A stretch of 8,887 nucleotides of DNA, taken from Bacteroidia bacterium. Lineage in GTDB: Bacteria > Bacteroidota > Bacteroidia > Flavobacteriales > NORP286. Position 1 is the first letter of the stretch; each line of letters starts with the position of its first letter. Location: contig JAESTI010000208.1 of NCBI GenBank assembly GCA_016763665.1, forward strand, positions 1 through 8,887, read 5' to 3'. Under the pieces are notes generated by a model, which saw only the letters and a list, made by a program, of their open reading frames with translations, was not told the origin of the DNA and did no database searches. A program made the translations under genes and the position numbers. This document shows positions 1 to 7,296 of this stretch, in pieces.

Positions 1-107
1 ATTTCTTTGAAAAAAGACTTAAAAATCCCATCTTTGTACGCCCAAAATTACTGTTAGAAGGATTAAATGTGATATTGAATTATAATTTGGAATTGATAAG
101 TAGATGA
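1..107 (+). CDS. coaX: Type III pantothenate kinase, C-terminal end only
   Basis: This is the 3' end of a gene that begins before the window. The frame with codons starting at position 3 stays open and stops at TGA 105-107. The visible 34 residues include FFEKRLKNPIFVRPKLLLEG followed by LNVILNYN. This matches the C-terminus of Bacteroidota type III pantothenate kinases, where a 'FF...LK..IF..P.L.LEGLN.IL.YN' pattern is usual. CoaX phosphorylates pantothenate with ATP in the first step of coenzyme A synthesis, in the cytosol. The ASKHA-type catalytic residues lie upstream and cannot be checked. The stop codon overlaps the next start (ATGA at 104-107), so translational coupling is likely. The call rests on a short tail, but both the motif and the gene order support it. 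Confidence 0.85.
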   Translation, partial: FFEKRLKNPIFVRPKLLLEGLNVILNYNLELISR

Positions 108-1399
108 TCTCTCTTTGTAAGCGTATTTTCCTGTTCAGTTTTCTTGTTTTATCATTTGGACAAAGAGTTGAATCCAGCAATAACTCACCCTATTCTTATT
201 ATGGCTTGGGAGATGGCAAAGATCAACCCTTTGGGTACAGTGCTTCTATGGGGGGGATTTCAGCGGCGCTGTCCAGCCCTTTTAATTTGAACTTTTATAA
301 TCCGGCCTCTTACCACACCATGGAATTGACCACTTTTGAAACCGGGTTATCAGCAAATATGAGAAGAATGTTTGGAAAAGATAGTACTCAAACTGTCGGT
401 AACATTAGATTTTCACAATTGGTAATAGGGTTTCCTGTGAGCAAAAGGATGGGAGCCAGTTTCGGGTTAATTCCTCTTAGCTGGAAAGATTACAGTAGTG
501 AATTTACAGAAACACTTCCTGGAATTGGTACATACACAAGGAGACTTTCAGGGAAGGGTGGTTATTCACAGTTTTATATTGGAGGAGGATATCAAATAAC
601 CAAAAATATTTCCATTGGATTAAATGTGAACTATTTGTTCGGAGCAATAAAAGATCAAAAGATCACCGAATTTCCTGATTCATCAGATAATTATAATACG
701 CGGGAAAGTATAACCACTACTATAGGGGATGTTTTGCTTAATACGGGATTACAGTATCAAATGAAATTAAAGGAGGATGTGAAATTTACTATTGGGCTTT
801 CTGGATCTATTTCCAACAAAATAAATTCTATTAGATTTAAAGTTGCAGAAAGGTATGAATATGCTACATCATTTACCACACCGGTTACATTTATACAAGA
901 TACTGTTGCAGTAAATGAGGAGAGTAGGGTTGTTGAGGAAAAAGGAGAGATCACACTACCCTATAGAGGTACTTTAGGTTTTAATTTAGAGAAATCAAAT
1001 AAATATTTGATCGGACTGGATATAGGTGTTGCCCAATGGTCAAAATATATGTACTTCGGCCAAACAGGGTTGCTTCAAGATAGTTGGAATGTGGCTATTG
1101 GAGGCAAATATATACCTGATTATAATGCTGTGGGAAATTATTGGAAACGCGTTTCTTATAGAGCAGGATTGAAATATGCGAAATCGGAACTACTCATAAA
1201 CAATATACCTATTACTGAATATGGCATAAGTTTTGGTATTACTTTACCAATGATCAAGACGAGATCAACCATTAATTGTGGCATTGAATTGAGTAGCAGA
1301 GGTACAAAAAACGGTGGGCTGATTAAAGAAAATATGGCAAAATTGTATGTGGGATTTACTTTAAATGATAAATGGTTTGTTAGAAGAAAAATTGAATAA
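104..1399 (+). CDS. Outer membrane beta-barrel protein, Bacteroidota SPYSYYGLGD family (FadL/OmpP1-like)
   Basis: The product has 431 residues. Residues about 1-24 form a signal peptide (MISLCKR, then a hydrophobic stretch FLFSFLVLSFG). The mature start carries SPYSYYGLGD (28-37), SMGGISAAL (48-56) and NFYNPASY (63-70). This trio marks a family of Bacteroidota outer membrane proteins often annotated as FadL/OmpP1-like or simply 'outer membrane protein'. The rest alternates hydrophobic and polar residues with aromatic girdle positions (for example FYIGGGYQI at 157-165 and YRAGLKY at 352-358). It ends in an amphipathic strand followed by NDKWFVRRKIE. A 14-strand barrel like FadL is possible but was not counted. 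The substrate is unknown. The start is ATG 104, which overlaps the coaX stop, and the next gene starts 3 bp after the stop. A run of seven G (250-256) sits in the conserved MGG codons. Confidence 0.8.
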   Translation: MISLCKRIFLFSFLVLSFGQRVESSNNSPYSYYGLGDGKDQPFGYSASMGGISAALSSPFNLNFYNPASYHTMELTTFETGLSANMRRMFGKDSTQTVGNIRFSQLVIGFPVSKRMGASFGLIPLSWKDYSSEFTETLPGIGTYTRRLSGKGGYSQFYIGGGYQITKNISIGLNVNYLFGAIKDQKITEFPDSSDNYNTRESITTTIGDVLLNTGLQYQMKLKEDVKFTIGLSGSISNKINSIRFKVAERYEYATSFTTPVTFIQDTVAVNEESRVVEEKGEITLPYRGTLGFNLEKSNKYLIGLDIGVAQWSKYMYFGQTGLLQDSWNVAIGGKYIPDYNAVGNYWKRVSYRAGLKYAKSELLINNIPITEYGISFGITLPMIKTRSTINCGIELSSRGTKNGGLIKENMAKLYVGFTLNDKWFVRRKIE

Positions 1400-1402
1400 A
1401 GA

Positions 1403-2749
1403 ATGAAGAGTGTTAAGAATATAATATTACGATGTGCTATTGCTTCTATCATTGGGATAATGATTGTTGGGAATTCTAACATAGCTGTGGCTACGGATGG
1501 CCCAAAATGGGGAAAGGACAGTTTGAAGTGTCTGCAAAATGTTTCGGTTTATCGAAGTTATTATAAACAAAAGAACTTTCAAGATGCTATTGAATCATGG
1601 TATTGGGTTTATCACAATTGCCCGGGAGCAAGAGAACAAACCTTTAAGGATGGTACAAAGATCATAAGGTATCAAATAAAAACAGAGAAGGATAAGGCCC
1701 AAAAACAAATGTTAACCGACACATTGTTTAAAGTATTTGATGATAGAATAAAGTATTTTGGCAAAGCAGGTTTTGTATTGGGAAGAAAGGGTATCAGTAT
1801 GATCAAATATAGAGTAAGTGATTATGAAAGTATGTTCAATACATTCACAAAGTCCTTAGAGTTGCAGGGAAACAAAGCAGAATATATAGTGTTACATCCT
1901 TATTTTTATTCAAGTGTTAAAATGTATGAGAATGAAATGATCACCAAAGCTGAATTGATCAATAATTTTCATAAGATAACCGGGATAATTGATAATAATT
2001 TGGACGGAAAATCAAAAGAAAAATATGAGGGAGCACGGGAAAAAGTGCTTACAGAATTGATGAATGCTCATGTAGTAGATAGCTGCGGTGATGCCGTAGC
2101 TATATTTCAGGGAAGGTATGATGCTGATCCTGAAAACCCTTCAATTTGGAAACAAGCGGCCAATTTCTTAGCAGCTACTAAATGTCTAAAAACTCAATTA
2201 TATCTTGAGGTAACAACGAAAATGTATAAAAATGAGCCTAGTGCTGAATCTGCAGTGCTATTAGCTAAATTATTAGTCAGCCAAAACAAATTTCAGGATG
2301 CGATTAAATACTATGAAGAAGCTATTGAACTAGAGGAAGACAATGAGAAGAAGGCTAAGTATTACATGCAACTTGCCAAGGTTTATTACGGACAAATAAG
2401 TAATTTCCCAAAGGCAAGATCATACGCTTACAAGGCAACGGAAATGAGACCAAACTGGGGGGAACCGTATCTTCTAATTGGAGATTTATATGCCGGAAGT
2501 GGTAAACTATGTGGTACCGGGACGGATTTTCATAGCCATGTAGTAACCTGGGTGGCTGTAGACATGTGGGTCAAGGCCAAATCTGTTGATCCATCTGTAG
2601 CCGAAGATGCCAACAAGAAAATTGGAAATTATTCTCAGTATTACCCTGATAGAGAAGAGATTTTCTTCGAACGATTAGATATAGGCGGTACATATACTGT
2701 TCCGTGCTGGATCAATCAGCAGACAAAAATAAGAGCTGCAACACAGTAA
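1403..2749 (+). CDS. Exported tetratricopeptide-repeat (TPR) protein
   Basis: The product has 448 residues. The first 30 form a likely signal peptide (basic MKSVKNIILR, hydrophobic core to about 23, probable cleavage after AVA at 28-30), so the protein should be periplasmic or attached to the outer membrane. TPR-like helix pairs are visible at about 47-78 (YYKQKNFQDAIESWYWVY), 224-258, 279-312 (KFQDAIKYYEEAIELEE), 314-350 and 351-395. The C-terminal block YYPDREEIFFERLDIGGTYT (413-432) followed by VPCWIN recalls a tail I associate with Bacteroidota TPR proteins found after coaX. The mature part has six cysteines (43, 73, 228, 261, 370, 435), an even number that could form disulfides. TPRs usually bind proteins, so a scaffold role for the upstream barrel protein or other envelope machinery is an inference. 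The ATG lies 3 bp after the previous stop, which suggests one transcript. Confidence 0.8.
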   Translation: MKSVKNIILRCAIASIIGIMIVGNSNIAVATDGPKWGKDSLKCLQNVSVYRSYYKQKNFQDAIESWYWVYHNCPGAREQTFKDGTKIIRYQIKTEKDKAQKQMLTDTLFKVFDDRIKYFGKAGFVLGRKGISMIKYRVSDYESMFNTFTKSLELQGNKAEYIVLHPYFYSSVKMYENEMITKAELINNFHKITGIIDNNLDGKSKEKYEGAREKVLTELMNAHVVDSCGDAVAIFQGRYDADPENPSIWKQAANFLAATKCLKTQLYLEVTTKMYKNEPSAESAVLLAKLLVSQNKFQDAIKYYEEAIELEEDNEKKAKYYMQLAKVYYGQISNFPKARSYAYKATEMRPNWGEPYLLIGDLYAGSGKLCGTGTDFHSHVVTWVAVDMWVKAKSVDPSVAEDANKKIGNYSQYYPDREEIFFERLDIGGTYTVPCWINQQTKIRAATQ

Positions 2750-2802
2750 GGATGGTTCTAACACTTTCTTTTGAGCAGATTTAATTATCTTGCAATATAT
2801 TG

Positions 2803-3366
2803 ATGACTCCTAAAATCAAATTATTTTCAATAATTATTCCTTTTTTGATACTAAGTTCTTGTGAAACTGATATCAACAAGGTCAATCAAATTACATCTAA
2901 AGATGACTTTGCAAAAGAAACGGCTAAAAACGTTGAAATAATTTATACAGAAAATGCTATGCTTGAGGCCAAACTGGAATCTCCGCAGCTTGATAGATAT
3001 GAGACTGACGACCCTTATTTTGAAATGCCTATCGGTATGAAGATCACTTTTTATAATGATGAAAAAGAACAGGAAAGTGAACTTACTGCTAATTATGGTA
3101 TCAGTTATGATAATGAAGAGAAAATGGAAGCTAAAGATGATGTAGTGGTAATCAATAAAAAAGGGGAGAAGTTGAACACAGAACATTTAATTTGGGATGA
3201 ACGTAAAGAGATGATATATTCCGATGAGTTTGTAAAAATCACTACTAAAGATGAAATTCTTTTCGGTGAGGGTTTTGAGGCTAATCAGAATTTTTCCAAG
3301 TATAAAATTTATAAAATAAAGGGTACAATAAACTTAGAAGATAGTGACAGCACTCAGAATAATTGA
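2803..3366 (+). CDS. lptC: LPS export ABC transporter periplasmic protein LptC (lipoprotein)
   Basis: LptC links the inner membrane LptBFG transporter to the periplasmic LptA bridge that carries lipopolysaccharide to the outer membrane. I chose ATG 2803, giving 187 residues; an in-frame TTG lies just before it at 2800. With this start the N-terminus is a lipoprotein signal ending in LSSC, with Cys20 as the lipidated residue. Bacteroidota LptC proteins are usually annotated as lipoproteins, whereas the E. coli protein has a membrane helix. The LptC/OstA-like beta-jellyroll spans about residues 43-178: VEIIYTENAM, ITFYNDEKEQESELTANYG, GEKLNTEHLIWDERKEMIYS, and the typical VKITTKDEILFGEGFEANQN (144-163). 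The gene starts about 50 bp after the TPR gene and its end overlaps the next gene by 23 bp. The product call is strong. Confidence 0.92.
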   Translation: MTPKIKLFSIIIPFLILSSCETDINKVNQITSKDDFAKETAKNVEIIYTENAMLEAKLESPQLDRYETDDPYFEMPIGMKITFYNDEKEQESELTANYGISYDNEEKMEAKDDVVVINKKGEKLNTEHLIWDERKEMIYSDEFVKITTKDEILFGEGFEANQNFSKYKIYKIKGTINLEDSDSTQNN

Positions 3367-3559
3367 AATAACCTGGCTTGTATTAGCCTTTATAACTTTT
3401 GGTTTAGGAGTTTATAAATCAATAACTGTAGGGTTTATGGAGGCAAGAACCTACTGGATGTTTATATGTACGTTTCTTGCGGCAGGAATGTATGCGTTTA
3501 AGAGAATGCAACGACTTAACTACATTAAGCGAAATCAGGAAGAAGAAAGCGGCAGCTAA
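3344..3559 (+). CDS. Small two-helix membrane protein, conserved hypothetical, overlapping lptC
   Basis: This 71-residue protein has two predicted membrane helices, about residues 8-26 (EITWLVLAFITFGLGVYKS) and 37-53 (TYWMFICTFLAAGMYAF). A basic, then acidic tail follows (KRMQRLNYIKRNQEEES). The start must be the GTG at 3344: an in-frame stop lies at 3335-3337 and no ATG precedes residue 32. The gene therefore begins inside lptC, overlaps its last 23 bp, and ends 9 bp before the CNNM/CorC gene. I recall similar short membrane proteins between lptC and the CNNM/CorC gene in other Bacteroidota, which fits a real gene. No function can be assigned. Its tight coupling to lptC makes a role near the LPS export complex possible, but that is only inference from position. 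Confidence 0.75.
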   Translation: MTALRIIEITWLVLAFITFGLGVYKSITVGFMEARTYWMFICTFLAAGMYAFKRMQRLNYIKRNQEEESGS

Positions 3560-3568
3560 TAATCATCA

Positions 3569-4858
3569 ATGGAAAGCTCCATATTATTACCAATAGCCAT
3601 TATTTTTTCCGCCTTTTTTTCTGGAATGGAAATCGCTTTTATAACTGCTGATAAATTCCGAATTGCAGTCCGATCTCAGAAAGGCATTTTTACTGCCAAA
3701 ATTTTATCCCAACTTACCAATAAACCTTCTCATTTTATCGGAACTACTTTGGTAGGCAACAACATTGCGTTGGTTGTTTATGGAATCGTCATGGTACAAC
3801 TGATGAGACCCATCATTATTTCCAATTTACCTGTTGTTTTGAATAATGAAATGATGATTCTAACAATACAAACCATATTGGCTACTCTCTTTATTTTAGT
3901 CACAGGAGAATTTATTCCCAAAGTCCTTTTCAGGATCATTCCCAACCAATTGTTGAACTTCTTTGCATTGCCAATGTTGCTGTTTTACTATGTACTTTAT
4001 CCTATAGTTTACATAATACTAAGGATGTCAAAATTTATTTTAGTGAATGTTTTTAGATTAAAATATGATGAAAATGAACCGGTTTTCGGTATTGTTGATG
4101 TAACAGATTATTTGGAGAAACATACAGAACAGAAGCGTGATAAAGAGGAAGAAATAGATCAGGAAATCATATTATTTAAAAACGCCTTGGATTTTTCAAG
4201 TGTGAAAGTCCGTGAGTGCATGGTTCCTCGGCTGGAGATCATTGCAATAAATGTGAATGAATCACTGGAAAAGTTAAAGAATCAATTCAATGAAACCGGA
4301 TTATCTAAAATTTTAGTTTACAAAGATTCTATAGATGATATTATTGGTTATGTTCATGTATTTGATCTGTTTAAAGTTAACGTATCGATCAACTCAATTT
4401 TGCTTTCTATAAGTATTGTTCCTGAATCCATGTCTGCAAAAGATCTGTTAACACTTTTTACAGAAAAACGCAAAACTATTGCATTGGTAGTTGATGAATT
4501 TGGAGGAACTTCCGGAATTGTAACTCTTGAAGATGTAATGGAAGAAATTGTGGGTGAAATTGTAGATGAACATGATTCTACGGAACTGGTAGATGTAGAA
4601 TTAGATGATGATGAGTACATCTTCTCAACAAGACTCGAAATTGATCACCTCAATGAAAAATATGGACTTGGAATTCCTGAAAGTGATGAATATGAAACCT
4701 TAAGTGGTTATATTTTAGCTCACCAAGAAGACATTCCTGAAAAAGAAGATGTCATTGAGATGGATAATTTTTCATTTATTATTCTAGATGTAAGTGAAAC
4801 GCGAATAGAAAAAGTGAAAATGAAAGTGCTTGACCAGGATTCTAAAGAAGAAATTTAG
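3569..4858 (+). CDS. CNNM/CorC-type transporter (DUF21, CBS pair, CorC_HlyC domain), 'hemolysin family'
   Basis: The 429-residue protein has the full domain order of the family. A DUF21/CNNM membrane domain spans about 1-190, with FFSGMEIAF (16-24), the Asn-containing LVGNNIALVVYG (61-72) and TGEFIPKVLF (112-121). A CBS pair spans about 211-335, with the entry motif VRECMVPRLEII and the exit FGGTSGIVTLEDVMEEIVGE (311-330). A C-terminal CorC_HlyC domain spans about 345-425 (FSTRLEIDHLNEKYG, DEYETLSGYIL). These proteins sit in the inner membrane and are linked to Mg2+/Co2+ export or ion homeostasis. The old name 'hemolysin' is misleading. GldE is a paralogue in this phylum, but nothing here (for example a neighbouring gldD or ssb) identifies this copy as GldE. 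The gene closes the coaX-lptC run: 9 bp after the small membrane protein and 190 bp before ppiD. Confidence 0.9.
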   Translation: MESSILLPIAIIFSAFFSGMEIAFITADKFRIAVRSQKGIFTAKILSQLTNKPSHFIGTTLVGNNIALVVYGIVMVQLMRPIIISNLPVVLNNEMMILTIQTILATLFILVTGEFIPKVLFRIIPNQLLNFFALPMLLFYYVLYPIVYIILRMSKFILVNVFRLKYDENEPVFGIVDVTDYLEKHTEQKRDKEEEIDQEIILFKNALDFSSVKVRECMVPRLEIIAINVNESLEKLKNQFNETGLSKILVYKDSIDDIIGYVHVFDLFKVNVSINSILLSISIVPESMSAKDLLTLFTEKRKTIALVVDEFGGTSGIVTLEDVMEEIVGEIVDEHDSTELVDVELDDDEYIFSTRLEIDHLNEKYGLGIPESDEYETLSGYILAHQEDIPEKEDVIEMDNFSFIILDVSETRIEKVKMKVLDQDSKEEI

Positions 4859-4865
4859 CTCCCCT

Positions 4866-4897
4866 ATTCGTAGAATCGTTGATTCGTGTTAATTCGT
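4866..4897. repeat. ATTCGT short-repeat tract
   Basis: ATTCGT occurs at 4866-4871, 4882-4887 and 4892-4897, with a one-base variant AATCGT at 4874-4879. The last two copies form the unit ATTCGTGTTAATTCGT. The spacing (16 and 10 bp) is uneven, so this is not a clean tandem array. It looks like a degenerate intergenic repeat of the kind scattered through AT-rich Bacteroidota genomes; that assignment is inference. Confidence 0.45.
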
Positions 4898-4995
4898 TAT
4901 TCTTAAATAGTTTTCTTCTATACCCTGCGGAGTAGTTACACAGGTTTAATACAAATCAAAGTGTAGTATTGATGCTGCTTGTGGCGAATTTTTTG

Positions 4996-5003
4996 TATTT
5001 TCG
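4996..5003 (+). promoter_or_regulatory. Weak candidate -7 box for the PPIase gene
   Basis: TATTTTCG matches the Bacteroidota -7 consensus TAnnTTTG at all but one fixed position, 45 bp before ATG 5049. The upstream partner is poor: the nearest TTGs end 14 and 24 bp before it, outside the usual spacing of roughly 17-23 bp. A promoter in this gap is plausible because the gene is separated from the upstream run, but this exact site is uncertain. Confidence 0.25.
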
Positions 5004-5048
5004 TGGCTTCAAAATTTTTAAGTAGAATAGTAAATTTTATATAAAGAA

Positions 5049-7157
5049 ATGGCAGTAATTCAACAGATAAGGAATAGGACTGGATTAATTATGGTAATTA
5101 TTGGTGCTAGTATGCTTTTATTCATACTTAGTGACGCATTGAGTAATGATTCTTCGATGTTATTCTCACAATCGAGTGTTGTTGCAGAGATCAACGGAGA
5201 AGAAATTGAGATCCAGGATTTTCAAAAATATGTTAGCAACCAAATAGAATCTTATAAGTCAAATACAGGAAAGAGAAATCTGAGTACAGCAGAAACTGAT
5301 CAATTAAGAGAGCAAAGCTGGAACCAATTGGTTTTTGAATCTATTTTAAATGCTGAAATAAATAAATTGGGTATCGGAGTAAGTAATGAGGAACTATTTG
5401 ACTTAGTTCAAGGCAGCAATCCCCATCCTCTTATTCGTCAGGCGTTTACTGATCCCAAAACTGGAATTTTTGACGGGGCAGGGGTCCTGCAGTTCTTGAA
5501 GAGTATGGATTTTGATCAAACCGGTGAGCAAAAAAGAAAGTGGAGAGTTCTTGAAGATGATGTGTATGAAGCTCAATTAAAGCACAAGTATAACAGGATG
5601 ATCACTAAAGGGATATATGTTACGAATGCAGAGGCTCTGGTTGATCATGCAAACAGAACAAAAAGTGCGGCAATAGAATTGATTAGTGTTAAGTATAATG
5701 AAGTGGATGATGCTGAAGTAAATATTACAGAAGCTGATATAGAGACTTATTATGAGGAGAATAAGGATGAATATAAAAGAGAAGCTTCGCGAAATATAGA
5801 GTTCGTGAGCTTTGATATTATTCCATCTAAGGATGATAGCATTGAATGTTTGGATTGGTGTAAAGGGATTATTGCAGAATTCAAAGAAACTAAAAATGAT
5901 TCTGTTTTTATAAATCTTAGTTCTGATGAGCCATTTAACAACACTTTCTTTAAAGAGGGTGAGTTATCGGCTGAATTAGATTCCATTATGTTTAGTTCTG
6001 ATACAGGAACAGTTTATGGTCCTTATCTTGAAAGTGGAGCATACAGAATAGCTAAATTGATCAGCAAGAAAAATATTCCCGATTCTGTTAATGCTCGCCA
6101 TATATTGATCAAGCCAAATCAAAATAGAAATGTAAAAGCGGCAATAGCATTAGCTGATAGTTTAAAAGAGGAAATTGAAAAAGGTAAAGATTTTGCTGAA
6201 TTTGTTCAGATATTTTCTGAAGATCCGGGGTCAAAAGAAAATGGTGGTGAAGTGGGATGGTTTAACCAGGGAGAAATGGTTAAGCCTTTTAATGACATGG
6301 CATTTTACTATGCAGGCAAAGGAGATATAAGAATTATTAGGAGCCAGTTTGGTGTTCATATCATTCAATTGTTAGATTTAAAAGGTGGAAACTTGAGTGT
6401 TCAATTAGGTGTATTGATCAGAAATATTTTACCAAGTACAGCAACAGAAAGCAGCCTTTACGCCAAAGCGAATGAATTTGCAGGAAAGAACAGAACGGTT
6501 GATGCGTTTAATCAGGCAATAGCAGATATTGGATATAACAAAAGGATAGCGGAAAATGTTAAAGAAAATGATAGAACAATTATTGGTATCGAAAATGCGA
6601 GGCCAGTAGTAAAATGGGCAAACAGCGCAGAAGTGGGACAGATATCTAAAGTTATTGAATTGGATGATAAATTTGTAGTTGCTCACTTATCAAAAATAAC
6701 TGAAGAAGGACCTGCAGTTTTAGAAGATGTTCGGGTTCAGGTGGAACTCGCGGTTAAAAAAGATAAAAAAGCAGAATTACTGATTGATAGATTGAACAAG
6801 GCCATGCAAGGTTCAGAATTAATTGATCAGGTGGCTGATAAACTAGGTAGTGCAACTATTGTATCAATGGATAAAATTTCATTCTTTGATGGATATATTC
6901 CAAAGGTGGGTAGAGAGCTTGATCTTATAGGTGCAATTTTTGCGTCACAGCCAGATCAATTGGTTGGCCCGATTAAAGGAGATCAAGGCGTTTATGTGTT
7001 TGTCATTGAAATTTTTCAAGATGTACCTGAGATCAATAATTACAATTATTTAAAGAGCGAAATACTAAAGAAAACATTAATTAATTCTGATTTTGCTGTT
7101 TTTGAAGCCTTGAAAGATAAGGGGAATGTGGTTGATAATAGAGCCCAGTTTTATTAG
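5049..7157 (+). CDS. Membrane-anchored SurA/PpiD-type peptidyl-prolyl cis-trans isomerase
   Basis: The 702-residue protein follows the PpiD plan. It has a short basic cytosolic start (MAVIQQIRNR), one membrane helix at about 12-29 (GLIMVIIGASMLLFILSD), then a SurA_N-type chaperone region beginning VVAEINGEEIEIQDFQKYV (44-62). A parvulin rotamase domain spans about 348-443, with NARHILIK (348-355), FAEFVQIFSEDPGSKENGGE (382-401), VGWFNQGEMVKPFNDMAF and the closing FGVHIIQLLD (434-443). A long C-terminal region to 702 completes a second PpiD-like chaperone part. It should be anchored in the inner membrane with the bulk in the periplasm, helping fold secreted and outer membrane proteins such as the barrel protein encoded upstream. 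The usual 'GDi..pvkT.fGyHII' segment is GDIRIIRSQFGVHII here. Cysteines 267 and 271 form a CLDWC motif in the periplasmic part. ppiD is the likely name, but distinction from other SurA-like paralogues is by architecture only. Confidence 0.88.
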   Translation: MAVIQQIRNRTGLIMVIIGASMLLFILSDALSNDSSMLFSQSSVVAEINGEEIEIQDFQKYVSNQIESYKSNTGKRNLSTAETDQLREQSWNQLVFESILNAEINKLGIGVSNEELFDLVQGSNPHPLIRQAFTDPKTGIFDGAGVLQFLKSMDFDQTGEQKRKWRVLEDDVYEAQLKHKYNRMITKGIYVTNAEALVDHANRTKSAAIELISVKYNEVDDAEVNITEADIETYYEENKDEYKREASRNIEFVSFDIIPSKDDSIECLDWCKGIIAEFKETKNDSVFINLSSDEPFNNTFFKEGELSAELDSIMFSSDTGTVYGPYLESGAYRIAKLISKKNIPDSVNARHILIKPNQNRNVKAAIALADSLKEEIEKGKDFAEFVQIFSEDPGSKENGGEVGWFNQGEMVKPFNDMAFYYAGKGDIRIIRSQFGVHIIQLLDLKGGNLSVQLGVLIRNILPSTATESSLYAKANEFAGKNRTVDAFNQAIADIGYNKRIAENVKENDRTIIGIENARPVVKWANSAEVGQISKVIELDDKFVVAHLSKITEEGPAVLEDVRVQVELAVKKDKKAELLIDRLNKAMQGSELIDQVADKLGSATIVSMDKISFFDGYIPKVGRELDLIGAIFASQPDQLVGPIKGDQGVYVFVIEIFQDVPEINNYNYLKSEILKKTLINSDFAVFEALKDKGNVVDNRAQFY

Positions 7158-7226
7158 AAATAATAAAGATAGTGCAACTACCAAGTAAGCCTATTTAACA
7201 ATTTAAGAATTTTTAAAAATGCACAT

Positions 7227-7283
7227 GATACTGGATGCTAGATTCTAGATACAGCCATAATCCAGTATCTAGCATCCAGCATC
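7227..7283. repeat. 17-bp-arm inverted repeat upstream of the DUF2480 gene
   Basis: The left arm at 7227-7243 (GATACTGGATGCTAGAT) is the reverse complement of the right arm at 7267-7283 (ATCTAGCATCCAGCATC) except for one A/C mismatch. The spacer is 23 bp. A second pairing is possible: ATACTGGAT (7228-7236) with ATCCAGTAT (7260-7268), plus a CTAGAT direct repeat at 7238 and 7245. It lies between ppiD and DUF2480 and ends 13 bp before ATG 7297. No T tract follows, so it is not a classic terminator. It resembles the CCAGCATCCAG/CCAGTATC-rich intergenic repeats I associate with Bacteroidota. Confidence 0.8.
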
Positions 7284-7296
7284 TTTATTTGTTTAT

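Larger units (their letters stand above)
4859..5048. other. 190 bp non-coding gap before the PPIase gene
   Basis: I see no gene here. The first 50 bases carry an ATTCGT-rich repeat tract (listed separately). A weak dyad GAATC-GTT-GATTC lies at 4873-4885; it has no T tract after it, so it is not a convincing terminator. The 10-mer GAGTAGTTAC (4930-4939) also occurs in the gap at 7955-7964. The last 60 bases are T/A-rich, hold a weak promoter-like box and an A-rich lead (ATAAAGAA) just before ATG 5049, with no clear Shine-Dalgarno sequence. Confidence 0.5.

Noticed and set aside
1156..1482. Reverse-strand open frame of 108 codons across the barrel/TPR gene junction
   Set aside because: It is antisense to two well-supported genes and its hydrophobic product matches no family I know. 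It is a by-product of AT-rich coding DNA, as are the other reverse frames at 757-954, 2851-3186, 4354-4620, 5750-5986 and 6429-6686.
2769..2793. Promoter-like TTTTG and TATCTTGC before lptC
   Set aside because: The two parts are only 12 bp apart and the second box departs from TAnnTTTG. The 50 bp gap is too short to argue strongly for a separate promoter.
7209..7220. ATTTTTAAAAAT palindrome after the PPIase gene
   Set aside because: It is a low-complexity A/T palindrome without a G-C stem, so it is neither a credible terminator nor a clear binding site.
7284..7291. TTTATTTG resembling a -7 box before the DUF2480 gene
   Set aside because: It lies five bases before the start codon, lacks the A of the consensus, and has no suitable upstream TTG.
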